Assembly: GCA_938092195.1 (NCBI GenBank)
Contig: CALKHD010000122.1
Coordinates: 1-5,947 of the forward strand
Length of the DNA stretch: 5,947 bases
Direction of reading: 5' to 3'
Source: an uncultured Flavobacteriales bacterium
GTDB lineage: Bacteria > Bacteroidota > Bacteroidia > Flavobacteriales_D > Sanyastnellaceae
Below, one piece after another: positions 5,098-5,947 of the stretch. Position 1 is the stretch's first letter. Every line of letters starts with the position of its first letter. Under the pieces are notes generated by a model. It ran no database searches, was not told the DNA's origin, and saw nothing but the letters and a program-made list of their open reading frames with translations. The translations under genes were made by a program, and so were the position numbers.

Positions 5098-5937
5098 ATG
5101 CCGAATCGCGACGTCATCGAGCGCCCAGTGTTGACCACACAGAAGGGACAACACACCCGAGGAGAAAAATTGGCGGCCTTTGGTCGCCTTCTGGACATCA
5201 TGGATGACCTGCGGGAAGGCTGCCCATGGGACATGAAGCAGACGTTTGAATCCCTGCGGCATTTAACCATTGAAGAGACCTATGAATTGGGAGACGCCAT
5301 CTTGCAAGGAGACTTGAATGAGGTGGGCAAGGAAGTCGGAGACTTGATGCTCCACATGGTCTTCTACAGCCGTTTGGGCTCAGAGGCCGGAGAGTTTGAT
5401 GCGGCCGATGTGCTGCACGGCATTTGTGACAAGCTGGTGACCCGACATCCACACATTTATTCAGATGTAGAAGCCTCCACAGAAGAAGAGGTCAAATCGA
5501 ACTGGGAAAAAATCAAGCTGAAGGAAAAAGGAGAGGGAAGGAAGAGTGTCCTCGGTGGGGTTCCTTCCGGCTTGCCTTCATTGGTCAAGGCCCAGCGCAT
5601 TCAGGAAAAGGTGCGCGGTGTGGGGTTTGATTGGGACCATGCCGGTCAAGTCTGGGAAAAGGTCCAAGAGGAAATGGGGGAGTTGCAGGCCGAAGTGGAA
5701 GCCAAGTCAGAGCGGATTTCGGATGAGTTTGGGGATGTGTTGTTTTCGCTCATCAACTATGCGAGGTTCCTCGATGTGAATCCCGACGAGGCCTTGGAGC
5801 GAACCAACCGAAGGTTCAAAGACCGGTTTCAAGAGATGGAGGCCCGCATTGAGGATGCGGGCTTGGATTTGGCCAACATGCCCTTGGAAGAAATGGAATC
5901 GCATTGGCAGGCAGCCAAAGTCAAGTTGGGTCAATGA
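5098..5937 (+). CDS. mazG: Nucleoside triphosphate pyrophosphohydrolase MazG
   Basis: MazG hydrolyses NTPs and dNTPs to the monophosphate and pyrophosphate in the cytoplasm, acting in nucleotide-pool cleaning and, in E. coli, stress signalling. The protein is 279 residues against 263 in E. coli. The N-terminal domain shows GCPWD (41-45), QTFESLRHLTIEETYELGDAI and the Mg2+-binding EExxE...ExxD motif (EETYE 59-63, EVGD 79-82). RHPHIYSDV (116-124), then LPSLVKAQRIQEKVRGVGFDW, leads to the second MazG domain with EEMGE (191-195) and EFGD (210-213). Both domains are intact, so it is the two-domain form and probably active. ATG 5098 is the first start. Family members usually begin nearer GEKLAAFGRLLDIM (22-35), and a TTG at 5131 is in frame, so the true start may be later. 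No Shine-Dalgarno is seen. The gene is divergent from the PagL-like gene and probably co-transcribed with whatever follows at 5934. Confidence 0.96.
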   Translation: MPNRDVIERPVLTTQKGQHTRGEKLAAFGRLLDIMDDLREGCPWDMKQTFESLRHLTIEETYELGDAILQGDLNEVGKEVGDLMLHMVFYSRLGSEAGEFDAADVLHGICDKLVTRHPHIYSDVEASTEEEVKSNWEKIKLKEKGEGRKSVLGGVPSGLPSLVKAQRIQEKVRGVGFDWDHAGQVWEKVQEEMGELQAEVEAKSERISDEFGDVLFSLINYARFLDVNPDEALERTNRRFKDRFQEMEARIEDAGLDLANMPLEEMESHWQAAKVKLGQ

Positions 5938-5947
5938 TTCCGCGTTC
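5934..5947 (+). CDS. Possible start of the next gene (cut by window end)
   Basis: ATG at 5934-5936 overlaps the mazG stop as ATGA, the same arrangement as nqrF/apbE. Only four codons (M-I-P-R) are visible, so nothing can be said about the product. The call rests solely on the overlap pattern, which arises by chance fairly often. Confidence 0.25.

Noticed and set aside
4683..5207. Plus-strand 174-residue open frame running into mazG
   Set aside because: It is antisense to the PagL-like N-terminus and out of frame with clear MazG coding; low-complexity composition and no family features.
1..5947. tRNA, rRNA, CRISPR array, insertion sequence or phage/defence genes
   Set aside because: No cloverleaf-like sequence, regular spaced repeats, transposase or integrase motifs, or defence domains were seen on either strand.

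Overview
The window looks like ordinary chromosomal DNA of a Bacteroidota bacterium, most likely a marine or aquatic Flavobacteriales-type lineage; that placement is inference. The evidence is a Bacteroidota-type nqrF with an acidic insert, an ApbE lipoprotein directly behind it, a large secreted protein with 'GC...ACN(F/Y)D...DDG(S/T)C' cysteine repeats and a C-terminal EF-hand-like segment, a double-length PagL-type outer-membrane protein, and a MazG with the Bacteroidota-style N-terminus. Most starts lack a Shine-Dalgarno sequence, and several TAnnTTTG-like -7 elements are visible, as expected for this phylum. There are no rRNA or tRNA genes, CRISPR arrays, insertion sequences or phage genes, and no gene-free stretch longer than about 160 bases.

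Layout. (1) Positions 2-1809, plus strand: the 3' part of nqrF (Na+-translocating NADH:quinone reductase, NADH-oxidising subunit) is coupled by an ATGA overlap to apbE, the flavin transferase that attaches FMN to NqrB and NqrC. (2) Positions 1812-2027, minus strand: a 71-residue one-helix membrane protein with four cysteines, best read as an NqrM-like Na+-NQR maturation protein, tail to tail with apbE and 2 bp away. (3) Positions 2028-2185: a short intergenic region with nested inverted repeats, a 15-bp palindrome and promoter-like elements. (4) Positions 2186-3880, plus strand: a secreted beta-helix protein. (5) Positions 3925-5019, minus strand: a PagL/acyloxyacyl-hydrolase-family outer-membrane barrel, convergent with the previous gene. 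(6) Positions 5020-5097: a divergent promoter region with a perfect GC-rich hairpin. (7) Positions 5098-5937, plus strand: mazG, whose stop overlaps a possible next start at the window edge.

How the genes work together. nqrF, apbE and the NqrM-like gene form one functional set: the redox subunit of the sodium pump plus two maturation factors, one for covalent flavin and one probably for the Cys4 iron centre. The beta-helix protein and the PagL-like protein belong to the cell envelope or exterior and have no evident link to NQR. MazG is a housekeeping NTP pyrophosphohydrolase. I did not find a clearly new multi-gene system. The points most worth a second look are the inverted position of the NqrM-like gene and its structured upstream region, the apparent Glu-to-Asn change at the PagL active site, and the architecture of the beta-helix protein.
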